From assembly GCA_017848435.1 (NCBI GenBank), contig JAFEHU010000056.1, forward strand, positions 179,287 to 243,286: DNA of 64,000 bases, in the 5' to 3' direction. The position numbers were made by a program, and so were the translations under genes. Below, piece after piece: positions 55,622 to 64,000 of the stretch. Under the pieces are notes generated by a model. That model did no database searches. It was not told the DNA's origin and saw nothing but the letters and a program-made list of their open reading frames with translations. Position 1 is the stretch's first letter; each line of letters begins with the position of its first letter. The DNA comes from Burkholderiaceae bacterium (GTDB lineage Bacteria; Pseudomonadota; Gammaproteobacteria; Burkholderiales; Burkholderiaceae_C).

Positions 55622-56590
55622 ATGCCGAAAATTGTGGTGACGCAGCCCATCCATGAAGAGGTACTGGCGCGTCTTATGCAGGTTGGTGAAGTGGTGATGA
55701 ATCCCGGTCCTGAGCCGTGGAGCGAGGCCGAGCTCCACCGTCATCTGAAGGATGCCGACGCAATGATGGCTTTCATGCCTGACCGGGTAGATCAGCGAAC
55801 CCTGTTGCACGCTCCCAGGCTCAAGACCATCGCTTGCGCCCTGAAGGGGTATGACAACTTTGACCTCAAGGCATGTGCGCAAGCCGGTGTCAGCGTGAGC
55901 TTCGTTCCTGACCTGCTCACAGAACCCACGGCAGAACTCGCCATTGGGCTGGCCATCGCCGCCGCGCGCCATGTGCTGGCAGGTGACGTCAGTGTTCGCA
56001 AGAGCTACGCAGGATGGCGTCCCCAGCTGTACGGAATGGGGTTGCACGGCTCGATAGTGGCGGTCGTCGGACTTGGCGCCGTTGGGCGGGCCATTGTGGA
56101 CCGTCTCTGTGGCTTCGGGTGCGCTCAACTGCTGGGCGTGGACCCGCATGGTGATGACGAACGCCTGACCATGGTGAGCCTGGGTGAGGCCCTGTCGCAA
56201 TCCGACTATGTCATTCTGGCCGTTCCGCTGCTGGACGTAACGCGTCACCTCGTCAATGACACCATGCTTGAAGGTGTTCGGCGGGGGCAGATCCTGGTCA
56301 ACATTGGGCGAGGCTCGGTTGTGGACGAGGCTGCCGTGGCACGGGCGCTCAAGGACGAGCGCCTGGGTGCCTACGCCGCCGATGTGTACGAGATGGAAGA
56401 CTGGCTGCTGGCAGACCGTCCACGCCAGATTCATCCGGAACTCTTGCAACACCCCTCCACGGTTTTCACACCCCACATTGGTTCGGCGGTGAAGAAGGTT
56501 CGCCGAGCCATCGAGTTGCAGGCTGCTGAAAATTTGCTCGTTGCGTTAAATGGTAATGAGCCGCTTGCACACTACGAGGCATCGCACTGA
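55622..56590 (+). CDS. ptxD: Phosphite dehydrogenase PtxD
   Basis: NAD-dependent D-2-hydroxyacid dehydrogenase family enzyme of 322 residues that oxidises phosphite to phosphate. It matches remembered P. stutzeri PtxD closely: DADAMMAFMPDRVD, CALKGYDNFDLKAC (with the conserved Lys), FVPDLLTEPTAELAIGLA, Rossmann VVGLGAVGRAIVDRL, and YAADVYEMEDWLLADRPR. Catalytic Arg, Glu and His are found in NIGRGSVVDE, YEMEDW and FTPHIGSAV. An Asp after the second Rossmann strand (GVDPHGDD) suggests NAD rather than NADP. The ATG at 55622 is preferred over 55619 because AGGAAGG lies 5 nt before it. Confidence 0.93.
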   Translation: MPKIVVTQPIHEEVLARLMQVGEVVMNPGPEPWSEAELHRHLKDADAMMAFMPDRVDQRTLLHAPRLKTIACALKGYDNFDLKACAQAGVSVSFVPDLLTEPTAELAIGLAIAAARHVLAGDVSVRKSYAGWRPQLYGMGLHGSIVAVVGLGAVGRAIVDRLCGFGCAQLLGVDPHGDDERLTMVSLGEALSQSDYVILAVPLLDVTRHLVNDTMLEGVRRGQILVNIGRGSVVDEAAVARALKDERLGAYAADVYEMEDWLLADRPRQIHPELLQHPSTVFTPHIGSAVKKVRRAIELQAAENLLVALNGNEPLAHYEASH

Positions 56591-57328
56591 GCGGCTCATG
56601 TGGCAGCTTCGCACTGCTCGGTGCAGCCATGAGGTCACCACACCAGAGAATGCTTTTGGACGTTCTATGGTTCTGGCCGATCTAATTCTTTGAGAAGACC
56701 TTGGCTACGTGTTTCGGACCCGCGGGCCAACTGCGGATGCTCTTCGCAATGGTTCCGATAAGCCGTGCCGCCAAGTATCCGGGGTGGGATTCCCCCGGTT
56801 TCTCGGACGGTTTTCTGGGATCGTTGCCTACATCAACACCGACCGCAGCGGGTCGGGAGAACCAATTCATCCTTGGTGTGATCAGTTGCTCCTGCTACCT
56901 TGCCCGGCTCGCATCAATAGAGTGACCGGTCTGAGCAACAAAGCGGTCGCTTGAGACCCTGCTCGGCCAATGACCAGTTGCGCAACACGCGAACTTTCAG
57001 GCGTTAGGTTCGAGTGTCGGAGATCAGCCTAAGTGAGGGTTCTGCAGCGTTTGGAGGCGATTAGGTGCCAACCTAGCACGACTGCTCATCGCATCAAATT
57101 CGTTGATTTTGATGGCTCCTTTTTAGGTGGCACAGCAACCCAATTCGCGAGTGTAGTAAGCGTAAGATCCCTAGAGAAAACTGCTTTAAACGGATAAGGC
57201 GCCAGTTGATCGCAAATTGGCACATGAAGTGCGTCTAAAACCACCCAATGAAGTGATGATTTTCATTGTCAGAAACTTGAACCACCTTGGACTTCCAAGG
57301 CAGTTCAATCTCTCCAATAACCTCTTCG
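56591..57328. other. Intergenic stretch after ptxD
   Basis: About 740 nt with only short frames of no protein-like character. I see no terminator stem with a T run, no RNA gene and no transposon ends. Confidence 0.4.
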
Positions 57329-59206
57329 TTACTGCAGGCTACCCAGCACTCCGTTCACCGGATTAAGCAGTGAGTCAGGTGCAGACAAGCTGCTGATTGG
57401 AAGGGCGTTCGCAGACACATCAGGTGCGAACGATGCGGCTGTAATTCCAGAGCCTCCTCCGAGCAAGCCACCCAGTAATCCACCGCCTTGACCGCCCAAC
57501 AAGCCGCCAAGCAGACCGCCATCCCCCCCAAGCAATCCACCCAAGAGGCCGCTATCTCCGCCGAGCAACCCGCCGAGTAAGCCACCACCGCCCGAAGAAC
57601 CATTGGATGATCCAGCAGACAGCACGTCATCGAGAATGCTGCTGCCTGATACGGGCGATGACCCACCAGTGAGACCTCCAACCAGTGGAAGTTCACCCAG
57701 AAGTCCGCCACTAGTGCCCCCTAGTAGCCCGCCCAGGAGTCCGTCATCACCGCCGAGCAATCCACCGAGAAGGCCACTCTCTCCACCAAGTAAGTTCGCT
57801 ACGCCATCTGTCAGGAAGTCAACTTGGTTATCGAGTGGTGCGATCAAATTGGCAACGGCGCCTTGACCCAGAATCGGATCCAAAAGGCCACCCAGAAGAC
57901 CGCCAGCAGCATCGGTCACACCGAACACCAGGTTGTCCACTGGATCCAAGCCATTTGGATCGTTGGCCTCGAAGTTTTCGCCTAACAGCGGCTCCAGAAT
58001 ATTGTTCCCCAGGTCAGCAACGGTGCCTACCAGCGAGTCAACAGGCTCTAGTACACCACCCAATCCAAGGCCACCCAGCAAACCTGCGTCTAAAGAATCG
58101 GTCAGGTTATCCACCAGGGTTGCGGCTGGATTCAACAAACCATCACCAGCGAGCGGGCTACCCCCTGACGGTACATTGCCACCAGTTAGACCCAGAAGAC
58201 CACCCAGCAGGCCACCGTTTGATCCACCACCAAGGAGATTTGCGACCCCATCGGTAAGAAAGTCGACTTGGTTGTTTAACGGAGCAATCAAAGAAGCCAC
58301 AGCACCTTGGCCCAACAATGGGTCCAAAAGTCCCCCTAGCAAGCCACCAACCCCATCGGTCACTTGACCGACCAGATTGTCAACCGGGTCCAACGCGTTG
58401 GGAGAGTCGGGTTGAAACTCAACACCCAAAAGGGGGCCGAGCACGCCGTTGCCGAGGTTGGTTACTGCAGAGACCAAGTTATCAACTGGCTGCAATGTTG
58501 AACCTAGACCTAAAGCACCAAGCGGGCCGTTGTCCAGTGCATCAGTTAGGTTGTCAACCAGATTTGCGGCTGGATCCAGTAAACCCTGACCTTGAGGCGG
58601 AGTTGGTGGAACCGGAGGGACTGGCGGTACAGGCGGCTCAACTGGCACAGTAGGTGTTTGATCGTTGTCATCCTCCTTTGAAAGCAAGGCGCCTGCTAGT
58701 CCGCCGAGTGCAAGCGGTAACAACCATCCCAAACCACCATCTTCAGATCCGGCACTACCCGCCTTTTTCACAGCCATCGTCGTCGCCTTGGAGGCTGCAT
58801 CTTCACCGGTAACGATCATGTCCCCGCTGGCCAAGTCAATCTGAACTTGTTCGCCACCACCCATTGGAGCGGCCTTGACTCCAACAACCGCATCAGTACC
58901 CCCTGTAAAGGTACCCGTCAACGGCGTTTCGTTGGGCTGACGACCAGGAAACACAGCATTCGCAAAACCATCCTTAGGTACCAGGACACGGTCACCGGCG
59001 ATAAGCGCCTGCTTGTCCACAACGGGGATACGACTGCCGTCACGAACGATCTCCACTCCAGGCGAGGCTTGGGTAATAACGCCAACTCCCGCTGTTTGGC
59101 GAGGGGTTGTACTCAGGTCAGTAAGCGACTCTCCGCTGTCGAATGGCTGACTGACGGTGGCTGACGACAGCAACGACTCGTTGGAAACTGTGTATTTTTC
59201 TAGCAT
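57329..59206 (-). CDS. Large repetitive surface-type protein with Gly/Leu collagen-like repeats (copy 1)
   Basis: Protein of 625 residues; the ATG at 59206 is preceded by GAGG. N-terminal domain (about 1-150) has a FecR-like run VRDGSRIPVVDKQALIAGD and RVLVPKDGFANAVFPGRQP. A hydrophobic helix (LGWLLPLALGGLAGALL) is followed by an acidic spot and a PVPPVPPVPP linker. Then come two copies of an about 150-residue unit starting LLDPAANLVDNLTDALD and LLDPAATLVDNLTDSLD, each with PVDNLV and LDPVDNLV blocks, and a GGLLGGLLGG-rich tail. There is no classical signal peptide. It resembles burkholderial proteins annotated as collagen-like repeat proteins; adhesion or biofilm function is inferred only. 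Confidence 0.72.
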   Translation of the reverse strand: MLEKYTVSNESLLSSATVSQPFDSGESLTDLSTTPRQTAGVGVITQASPGVEIVRDGSRIPVVDKQALIAGDRVLVPKDGFANAVFPGRQPNETPLTGTFTGGTDAVVGVKAAPMGGGEQVQIDLASGDMIVTGEDAASKATTMAVKKAGSAGSEDGGLGWLLPLALGGLAGALLSKEDDNDQTPTVPVEPPVPPVPPVPPTPPQGQGLLDPAANLVDNLTDALDNGPLGALGLGSTLQPVDNLVSAVTNLGNGVLGPLLGVEFQPDSPNALDPVDNLVGQVTDGVGGLLGGLLDPLLGQGAVASLIAPLNNQVDFLTDGVANLLGGGSNGGLLGGLLGLTGGNVPSGGSPLAGDGLLNPAATLVDNLTDSLDAGLLGGLGLGGVLEPVDSLVGTVADLGNNILEPLLGENFEANDPNGLDPVDNLVFGVTDAAGGLLGGLLDPILGQGAVANLIAPLDNQVDFLTDGVANLLGGESGLLGGLLGGDDGLLGGLLGGTSGGLLGELPLVGGLTGGSSPVSGSSILDDVLSAGSSNGSSGGGGLLGGLLGGDSGLLGGLLGGDGGLLGGLLGGQGGGLLGGLLGGGSGITAASFAPDVSANALPISSLSAPDSLLNPVNGVLGSLQ

Positions 59207-59263
59207 GGTTGGCCTCAAGTTGGTTTGATACAGAACACACAGATTGATACCGTGGTGAACCAA

Positions 59264-59890
59264 ATTCTACGAATCAATTTTCATACATTCAAACTCACGC
59301 GACCCTGTCTGCCGTATTCAAATTTCAACGAATTGAGTACTTACTAATTAATATAAATTCCAACACGGGGATAAAACATAACCAATAAGTCGAACACCTT
59401 GAAGGCTAAATCTTTTGATTTAGTTATTTATTTGTACTTTTTCTAAGCAATATCTTGGCTTATGAGTACTTTCTGACCGATTTAGTCGATATACGATCAA
59501 GTGTTAAAAATTCAACAAAATACGGATATTTGAGATCATCTGTTGTCAAAGTGTTAGATCAAAGCGACTCCAGTTACCGCTCCACCCCTCTAAAGGAGGT
59601 GAAAGTGGGGTAACAACATCTAACCTCCCGGCCTCCCTGCGGCCAAATTTCATTGCGACGACACGGTCAGGAATTCACGGGGAGATTCCATCTGAATAAA
59701 TTTCCTACTCGGCTTGGTGGTTTTACAGAGAACGGGTTACTTTGGACTTAAACGGTGACAAGATGTGACGGTTGCAGATCGCCCGTTACCATCGCACCTC
59801 TGCAAAATAAATACTCATTAAGTCCTGCGTAGTAATTCGTGAAAAATTCACGAAATTGGCGCTAAAAATTCAGAAAGGAAGGGCACCTGG
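59264..59890. promoter_or_regulatory. AT-rich region between the divergent repeat-protein and LuxR genes
   Basis: About 630 nt, strongly AT-rich in its first 280 nt. It should contain promoters for the left repeat protein and for the LuxR-type gene. An imperfect hairpin (CCACCCCTCTAAAGGAGGTG with flanks) lies near 59,580-59,610. No gene is seen. Confidence 0.45.
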
Positions 59891-60523
59891 ATGCGCTTGG
59901 GATTCATCGGATTCAATCGTCTGGAGATGGACTGTCTTCTAGCGGGACTTCGGTTCCGATCTGGACACGTACTGACCATGGAAGAGAAATTACCCGTGGG
60001 TTTGGAATTGGATGCCGTTACAGCGACGGACGCCGCCTGGCAAGCTTGGTGCAGTGGTGCTGGGGCGCAATCGAGTAACGCTCTTCACGTACTGCCATGG
60101 ATCGTCATGACTACCGCCAGCGGTCCACTGAGACCCGTGACCGCCTTTGGGGTTGAGCCATACAAAATAAACATCGGGCTGCAAGCCACGTCGGCTTTAA
60201 CGGATGCACAGCGCTGGTTAAACCAACGCATCGGTCTGCCAGGAGTGCATTGGCCCCAGCGAAACATCAGAGAACGAAGCGAGTTTTCAAATCGTGAACA
60301 TGATGTGATGGCCTTGCTGACCCGGGGTTTGTCGAACGAACAGATTGCTGAGCAACTCGGCCTTCGAGTCCCAACAGTTAAAACCTACCTACGTCGCATC
60401 TTTGAAAGGACTGGGGCGCTAAACCGCGCTCACGCAGTCGCTCTGTACTCTGATCGGTACCCTAACGGACAGTCACGCATAACCGAACGGAGTAATTCAA
60501 AAGAAGACTACAGGCTAGGTTAG
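59891..60523 (+). CDS. LuxR-type (GerE-domain) transcriptional regulator
   Basis: Protein of 210 residues with a C-terminal LuxR helix-turn-helix at about 132-190 (FSNREHDVMALLTRGLSNEQ, IAEQLGLRVPTVKTYLRRIF). The N-terminal 130 residues do not show the phospho-acceptor set of response regulators or an autoinducer domain, so its signal is unknown. It lies between the two paralogous repeat-protein genes and probably controls one or both. GAAAGGAAGGGCACC provides a ribosome site just before the start. Confidence 0.85.
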   Translation: MRLGFIGFNRLEMDCLLAGLRFRSGHVLTMEEKLPVGLELDAVTATDAAWQAWCSGAGAQSSNALHVLPWIVMTTASGPLRPVTAFGVEPYKINIGLQATSALTDAQRWLNQRIGLPGVHWPQRNIRERSEFSNREHDVMALLTRGLSNEQIAEQLGLRVPTVKTYLRRIFERTGALNRAHAVALYSDRYPNGQSRITERSNSKEDYRLG

Positions 60524-60681
60524 TCCATCTAAAAGTTCCACTTGTCAATACTTTCGCATTAGGGATCACACTAGTTGTAATATTTTTTAACTAAACTCGG
60601 TACGGTAGCGAATCTTCGCTTCTGATCGGAAGAGCATCTTTGCTGATCGCGATCAATCTACATATCAAGCCAGTACCGAAT

Positions 60682-62697
60682 ATGCAAAGCAACTACGAAA
60701 TCTCCAGTGACCAACTGCTGGCGCAAGCCAAAGTGAGCCAGCCCTTTGACACCCAGCAGTCCTTGGACACGCTGAGCACGACGCCACGCGGCCCCGCTGG
60801 TTTGGGTGTGATCACCGAGGCATCGCCTGGCACGCAGATCGTTCGCGATGGCAACCGACTGCCGGTGGATGGCAAGCAAGCCCTGATCCCAGGGGACCGC
60901 GTGATCGTTCCCAAAGACGGTTTTGCCAACGTGGTCCTGCCGGGCCGTCAACCCGGCGAAACGCCGCTGTCGGGCACCTTCACCGGCGGCACCGAAGCTC
61001 TGGTGAACGTCAAGCCAGGCGCTGCCGGCGTGGCCGACCAACTGCAGGTGGAACTGGTGTCCGGTGACATGGTGGTCACGGGTGCCGACGAGGTGGCAAA
61101 GGCGACGACTCTGGCGGTGAAGAAGCCCGGCTCGGCCGGTGAAGGCGTCGGCTGGCTGCTGCCACTGGCACTGGGCGGTTTGATTGGCGCGCTGGCTGCC
61201 AGCGGCAGTGACGACGACGGAAACGACAACAGCAACCAGACCCCCACCACACCTACGAACCCGACGACCCCAACCACGCCTACAACGCCTACGAATCCGA
61301 CCAACCCCACAACACCTACGAACCCCACGACACCTACGAACCCAACAAATCCCACGACGCCCACCGTCCCCGCTCAGGGCCTGCTTGACCCGACCAACAC
61401 TCTAATCAACAACCTCACTAACGCTCTTGGTGCAGCTACAGCCACAGCACCAGGTCTGGGTGGTGTTCTTGATGTTTTGAATAATGCGGCAGCTCCGGTT
61501 ACTAACGCAGGAAATGGCGCCCTTGGGCCCCTGCTTGGCGTGGACTTCAATCCAGCATCCCCTAACCAGCTTGATCCAGTAGACACTGCTGTATCGCAGT
61601 TGACAATGCCCCTAGGCGGCCTGCTGGGTGGGATCTTGGATCCCGCCCTGGGTCAGGGTGCTGTAGCGACTTTGATCGCACCACTCAACACGCAGATTGA
61701 TTTCGTCACGGACGGCGTAGCCACACTTCTGGGCGGCGGCACAGGCAATTCGCTTCTTGGTCTAACGACTAACGACACTACCCCGGCTGGTAACGGCTTA
61801 CTCGATCCCGCCGAAGCCTTGGTGGACACACTGACAGATGGGCTGGACAGGGCACTTTTGGGAGCGCTGGGACTCAACGGCATCTTGGATCCAGTCGACA
61901 CATTAGTAGGTGCGGTGTCCATACTGGGCAATAACGTCACTACCCCGCTTTTGGGTCAAACGTTTGCAACCAATGATCCGAACTCATTGGACCCAGTTGA
62001 TGGGTTGATTGATGAAGTCACCAATGGACTCAGTGAGCCATTAGCAGCCCTGCTGGACCCCTTGGCAGGCCAAGGGAGCGTAAAGAGTGTCGTCGACCTT
62101 TTGGATACCCAAGTTGACTTCGTCACCGATGGACTTGTTAACTTGTTGGGAGACACCAATTCGGGCAGCAATCTGCGCGACCTACTGGGATTTGGACAAA
62201 CTGACTCAACCACCGATGGCACTGGCCTGTTGGATCCCGCTTCAACTCTGGTGGATGAGTTGTCGGACGGCCTCGACGGCACCTTGTTGGACGCTCTTCA
62301 ACTAAGCGGGGTATTGAATCCGGTTGACTCGGCCGTGAACACCGTAACTGACCTAGCTAACGAGGTACTGTCTCCCCTGCTGGGTAGCAAATTTGTTGAC
62401 GAAAGCGCGAACGCTTTTGAGCCCTTAGACACCTTGGTAGATACCCTGGTCGACGGGCTTGGCACGCCCCTGGATGCCGTACTAACCCCATTGTTGGGCG
62501 AAGGGACCACTGAATTGGTTCTAGACGGCGTTGGACAACAAATCGACTTTGTGACCGATGGATTGAACACTCTGTTGGGCGGATTGGCTGGGGGAGATCT
62601 GCCACTGAGTAACTTGCCTCTGTCTGGGGATGCGCTTCCAGGGATTGAAGCTCTGGGCCCGCTGGGTAGCCTGCTCACTGGTACACGCTTGTTCTAA
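60682..62697 (+). CDS. Large repetitive surface-type protein (copy 2)
   Basis: Paralogue of the 57329-59206 protein, about 671 residues. The N-terminal domain aligns closely (VSQPFDTQQSLDTLSTTPRG, GDRVIVPKDGFANVVLPGRQ), followed by a hydrophobic helix (GWLLPLALGGLIGALAA), an acidic spot (SDDDGNDN) and a linker of about a dozen TPTTPT/TPTNPT units. Three repeat units follow, each beginning LLDP (LLDPTNTL, LLDPAEALVDTL, LLDPASTLVDEL). The ATG at 60682 is placed by analogy with copy 1; an earlier TTG at 60640 has a better ribosome site (GGAAGAG), so the true start is unsure. There is no Gly/Leu-rich tail as in copy 1. Confidence 0.7.
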   Translation: MQSNYEISSDQLLAQAKVSQPFDTQQSLDTLSTTPRGPAGLGVITEASPGTQIVRDGNRLPVDGKQALIPGDRVIVPKDGFANVVLPGRQPGETPLSGTFTGGTEALVNVKPGAAGVADQLQVELVSGDMVVTGADEVAKATTLAVKKPGSAGEGVGWLLPLALGGLIGALAASGSDDDGNDNSNQTPTTPTNPTTPTTPTTPTNPTNPTTPTNPTTPTNPTNPTTPTVPAQGLLDPTNTLINNLTNALGAATATAPGLGGVLDVLNNAAAPVTNAGNGALGPLLGVDFNPASPNQLDPVDTAVSQLTMPLGGLLGGILDPALGQGAVATLIAPLNTQIDFVTDGVATLLGGGTGNSLLGLTTNDTTPAGNGLLDPAEALVDTLTDGLDRALLGALGLNGILDPVDTLVGAVSILGNNVTTPLLGQTFATNDPNSLDPVDGLIDEVTNGLSEPLAALLDPLAGQGSVKSVVDLLDTQVDFVTDGLVNLLGDTNSGSNLRDLLGFGQTDSTTDGTGLLDPASTLVDELSDGLDGTLLDALQLSGVLNPVDSAVNTVTDLANEVLSPLLGSKFVDESANAFEPLDTLVDTLVDGLGTPLDAVLTPLLGEGTTELVLDGVGQQIDFVTDGLNTLLGGLAGGDLPLSNLPLSGDALPGIEALGPLGSLLTGTRLF

Positions 62698-62726
62698 GCA
62701 AACCTAGGCCAAAGTGGCCTTTAAGC

Positions 62727-62762
62727 AAAAAAGCCTGCTCCCCACGGAAGCAGGCTTTTTTG
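62727..62762 (+). terminator. Rho-independent terminator after repeat-protein copy 2
   Basis: AAAAAAGCCTGCT pairs with AGCAGGCTTTTTT around a short GC loop. Position and T run fit termination of the gene ending at 62697. Confidence 0.9.
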
Positions 62763-62850
62763 TTGGATCCATGATCCGCGCTAGCCATAGGTTAACCACC
62801 TACGACGTTAGGCATGAACTAATTTAAGCCTAACTGAGACAGATAAGCTA

Positions 62851-63873
62851 TGGGCTTCCCCCAGTTTCCCGGACACATCCAATGACATGATGTGTTCAGG
62901 AGATAGGCATGACAAGAACCCGAAGGAGCTTCACGGACGAGTTCAAACGTGAGGCAGTGAAGCTGTGCAAGCAGCCAGGAGCCACGGTCACGAACATTGC
63001 GCGGGACCTGGGTATCCAGCCCAGCGTGCTCAGGCGGTGGGTCACCCAGGAGCGTGGCGGAGTGTTGGACCTCAGACCGAACAGACCGCTTCGCAGTGAG
63101 GCTGCCACGGAGGTGGAGCGGTTGCAACGCGAACTGCGACGTGTGACCACGGAGCGCGACATCCTAAAAAAAGCGCTCGGCTACTTTGCAAAGGACCCGC
63201 AGTGAAGTACGGCTTCATAGCGCGGCATCGTAGTGTCTGGCCCACCCGCACCATGTGCCGGGTTCTGGCGGTCTCCCACAGCGGCTTCTACGAGTGGATG
63301 GGCAGAGCGCCTAGCCAGCGCAGCCAGGACGACTCTAGGCTCACCCGCCTTATCCGAGAGAGCTTCGAGCTCAGCGACCGAACCTACGGCAGTCCACGCG
63401 TCTGGCACGACCTGCGAGCGCTGGGCGAGAGTTGCGGGATGAACCGGGTCATCCGGCTCATGCATCTGGCCAAGCTGCAAGCCCGTCACAAGCGACGCAG
63501 GCTACCTGGCGATACTGGCAGCAGGCTTGAGAGCCACATCGCGCCCAACCATCTGCAGCGCGACTTCGAGGCCAGTGGTCCAAACCAGAAGTGGGTGGCT
63601 GACTTCACCTATATCTGGACGGCTGAGGGCTGGCTGTATGCGGCAGCGGTGATGGACCTGTACTCGCGCCGCATCGTGGGGTGGTCTATGAGCGACACCA
63701 TGCAGGCCAAGATGGTGAGCGACGCATTGCTGATGGCTCTGTGGCGACGCGGTAAGCCCAGCTCCCTGATGCATCACTCGGATCAGGGCAGCCAGTACAC
63801 CAGCGACGACTTCCAGCAGTTGCTAAAGGCACAAGGCATCACCTGCAGCATGAGCCGTCGCGGTGAGTGCTGG
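62851..63873 (+). mobile_element. IS3-family element, interrupted by a second insertion
   Basis: Begins near TGGGCTTCCCCCAGTTTCCC (about 62851), followed by orfA and orfB. orfB stops matching its family at about 63,873, where unrelated insertion-sequence DNA begins, so the right half of the element is not in the window. Confidence 0.8.
62909..63205 (+). CDS. IS3-family transposase OrfA
   Basis: Protein of 98 residues with helix-turn-helix (FTDEFKREAVKLCKQPGA, IARDLGIQPSVLRRWV) and a leucine-zipper-like end (VERLQRELRRVTTERDILKKA). Its stop overlaps the orfB GTG start by 4 nt. Confidence 0.9.
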   Translation: MTRTRRSFTDEFKREAVKLCKQPGATVTNIARDLGIQPSVLRRWVTQERGGVLDLRPNRPLRSEAATEVERLQRELRRVTTERDILKKALGYFAKDPQ

Positions 63874-63897
63874 GTGTTGATTCCAATCCAAATTTGA
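63202..63897 (+). pseudogene. IS3-family transposase OrfB, truncated by insertion
   Basis: 231 codons are open, against about 280 usually. The first two catalytic aspartates are present (WVADFTYIWTAEG, MHHSDQGSQYTSDDF), but after SMSRRGECW the sequence leaves the family and ends with a few foreign residues. The catalytic Glu block (normally soon after this point) is missing, so this copy is inactive. Confidence 0.85.
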
Positions 63898-64000
63898 GCC
63901 ACAGGAGGTGCGGCGTATTTCTTGGACTGATTTCAGTTGATTAAGCCGAGGCTTTCTCGGTACTCGATGGGACTCATCGCGCCCAGCGAGATCTTGATTC
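63874..64000 (-). mobile_element. Second IS3-family element, partial, inserted into the first
   Basis: At about 63,874 new sequence begins (TGTTGATTCCAATCC). A minus-strand frame ending in a TGA at 63933-63935 reads IKISLGAMSPIEYRESLGLI, the typical C-terminus of an IS3-family OrfB. The rest of the element is beyond the window edge. Confidence 0.8.
63933..64000 (-). CDS. C-terminal end of an IS3-family transposase OrfB (partial)
   Basis: Only the last 22 or so codons are in the window (KISLGAMSPIEYRESLGLIN then stop). This is the conserved IS3-family ending, with SPIEYR typical. The gene continues past 64000. Confidence 0.8.
   Translation of the reverse strand, partial: IKISLGAMSPIEYRESLGLIN

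Noticed and set aside
56682..56954. Short frames after ptxD
   Set aside because: No family, no ribosome site and overlapping frames on both strands; treated as intergenic.

Overview
The window looks like the chromosome of a betaproteobacterium of the order Burkholderiales, most likely Comamonadaceae. The basis is protein-level resemblance of the housekeeping genes (cysI-DUF934-cysH-cysD-cysN order, FdxA, TrxR-like ferredoxin reductase, YggX, a TPP-riboswitch-controlled TonB receptor) and their high GC content. The genus cannot be fixed from sequence alone. Protein functions are assigned by reading motifs; no database search was run.

Layout. (1) 0-9 kb: a minus-strand organosulfur cluster, transcribed sbp-ssuE-ssuA-ssuA-ssuD-ssuC-ssuB, then divergent yggX and an N-terminally short mnmC. 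(2) 9-16.6 kb: a plus-strand sulfate assimilation operon (TauE-type exporter, cysI, DUF934, cysH, cysD, cysN), then a 7Fe ferredoxin and a ferredoxin-NADP reductase. (3) 16.8-21 kb: a TPP riboswitch and TonB-dependent receptor, tRNA-Asn, and a dnaB copy broken by an internal deletion. (4) 21.5-44.6 kb: a defence island. It starts with an IS2-like element, then a plus-strand four-gene operon of lower GC (phosphoribosyltransferase-like protein, ORC/CDC6-like ATPase, unknown protein, N6-adenine methyltransferase-like protein). Facing it is a complete type 1 BREX locus (brxA, brxB, brxC, pglX, pglZ, brxL). Inside BREX lie a hipBA module (between brxC and pglX) and an AAA-ATPase plus DUF4435 pair matching the PARIS system (between pglX and pglZ). 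pglX-ariA-ariB-pglZ-brxL are joined by stop/start overlaps or a 2-nt gap, so PARIS is genetically welded into BREX.

(5) 44.9-52 kb: accessory DNA with an IS407-like element that splits a secreted-protein gene, an array of seven 14-bp palindromes, a long perfect hairpin, an iteron-like array, an unrecognised 213-aa protein, about 1 kb of highly structured DNA that reads like a large non-coding RNA, and an IS66 remnant. (6) 52-56.6 kb: a LysR regulator divergent from a phosphite uptake and oxidation operon (ptxABCD). (7) 57.3-62.7 kb: two large divergent paralogous repeat proteins flanking a LuxR-type regulator. (8) 62.85-64 kb: an IS3-family element interrupted by a second one that runs off the window.

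The best candidates for something undescribed are the four-gene phosphoribosyltransferase/ORC operon at 23.1-27.9 kb, the BREX-PARIS-HipBA nesting, and the structured-RNA/palindrome/iteron locus at 48-50.8 kb.
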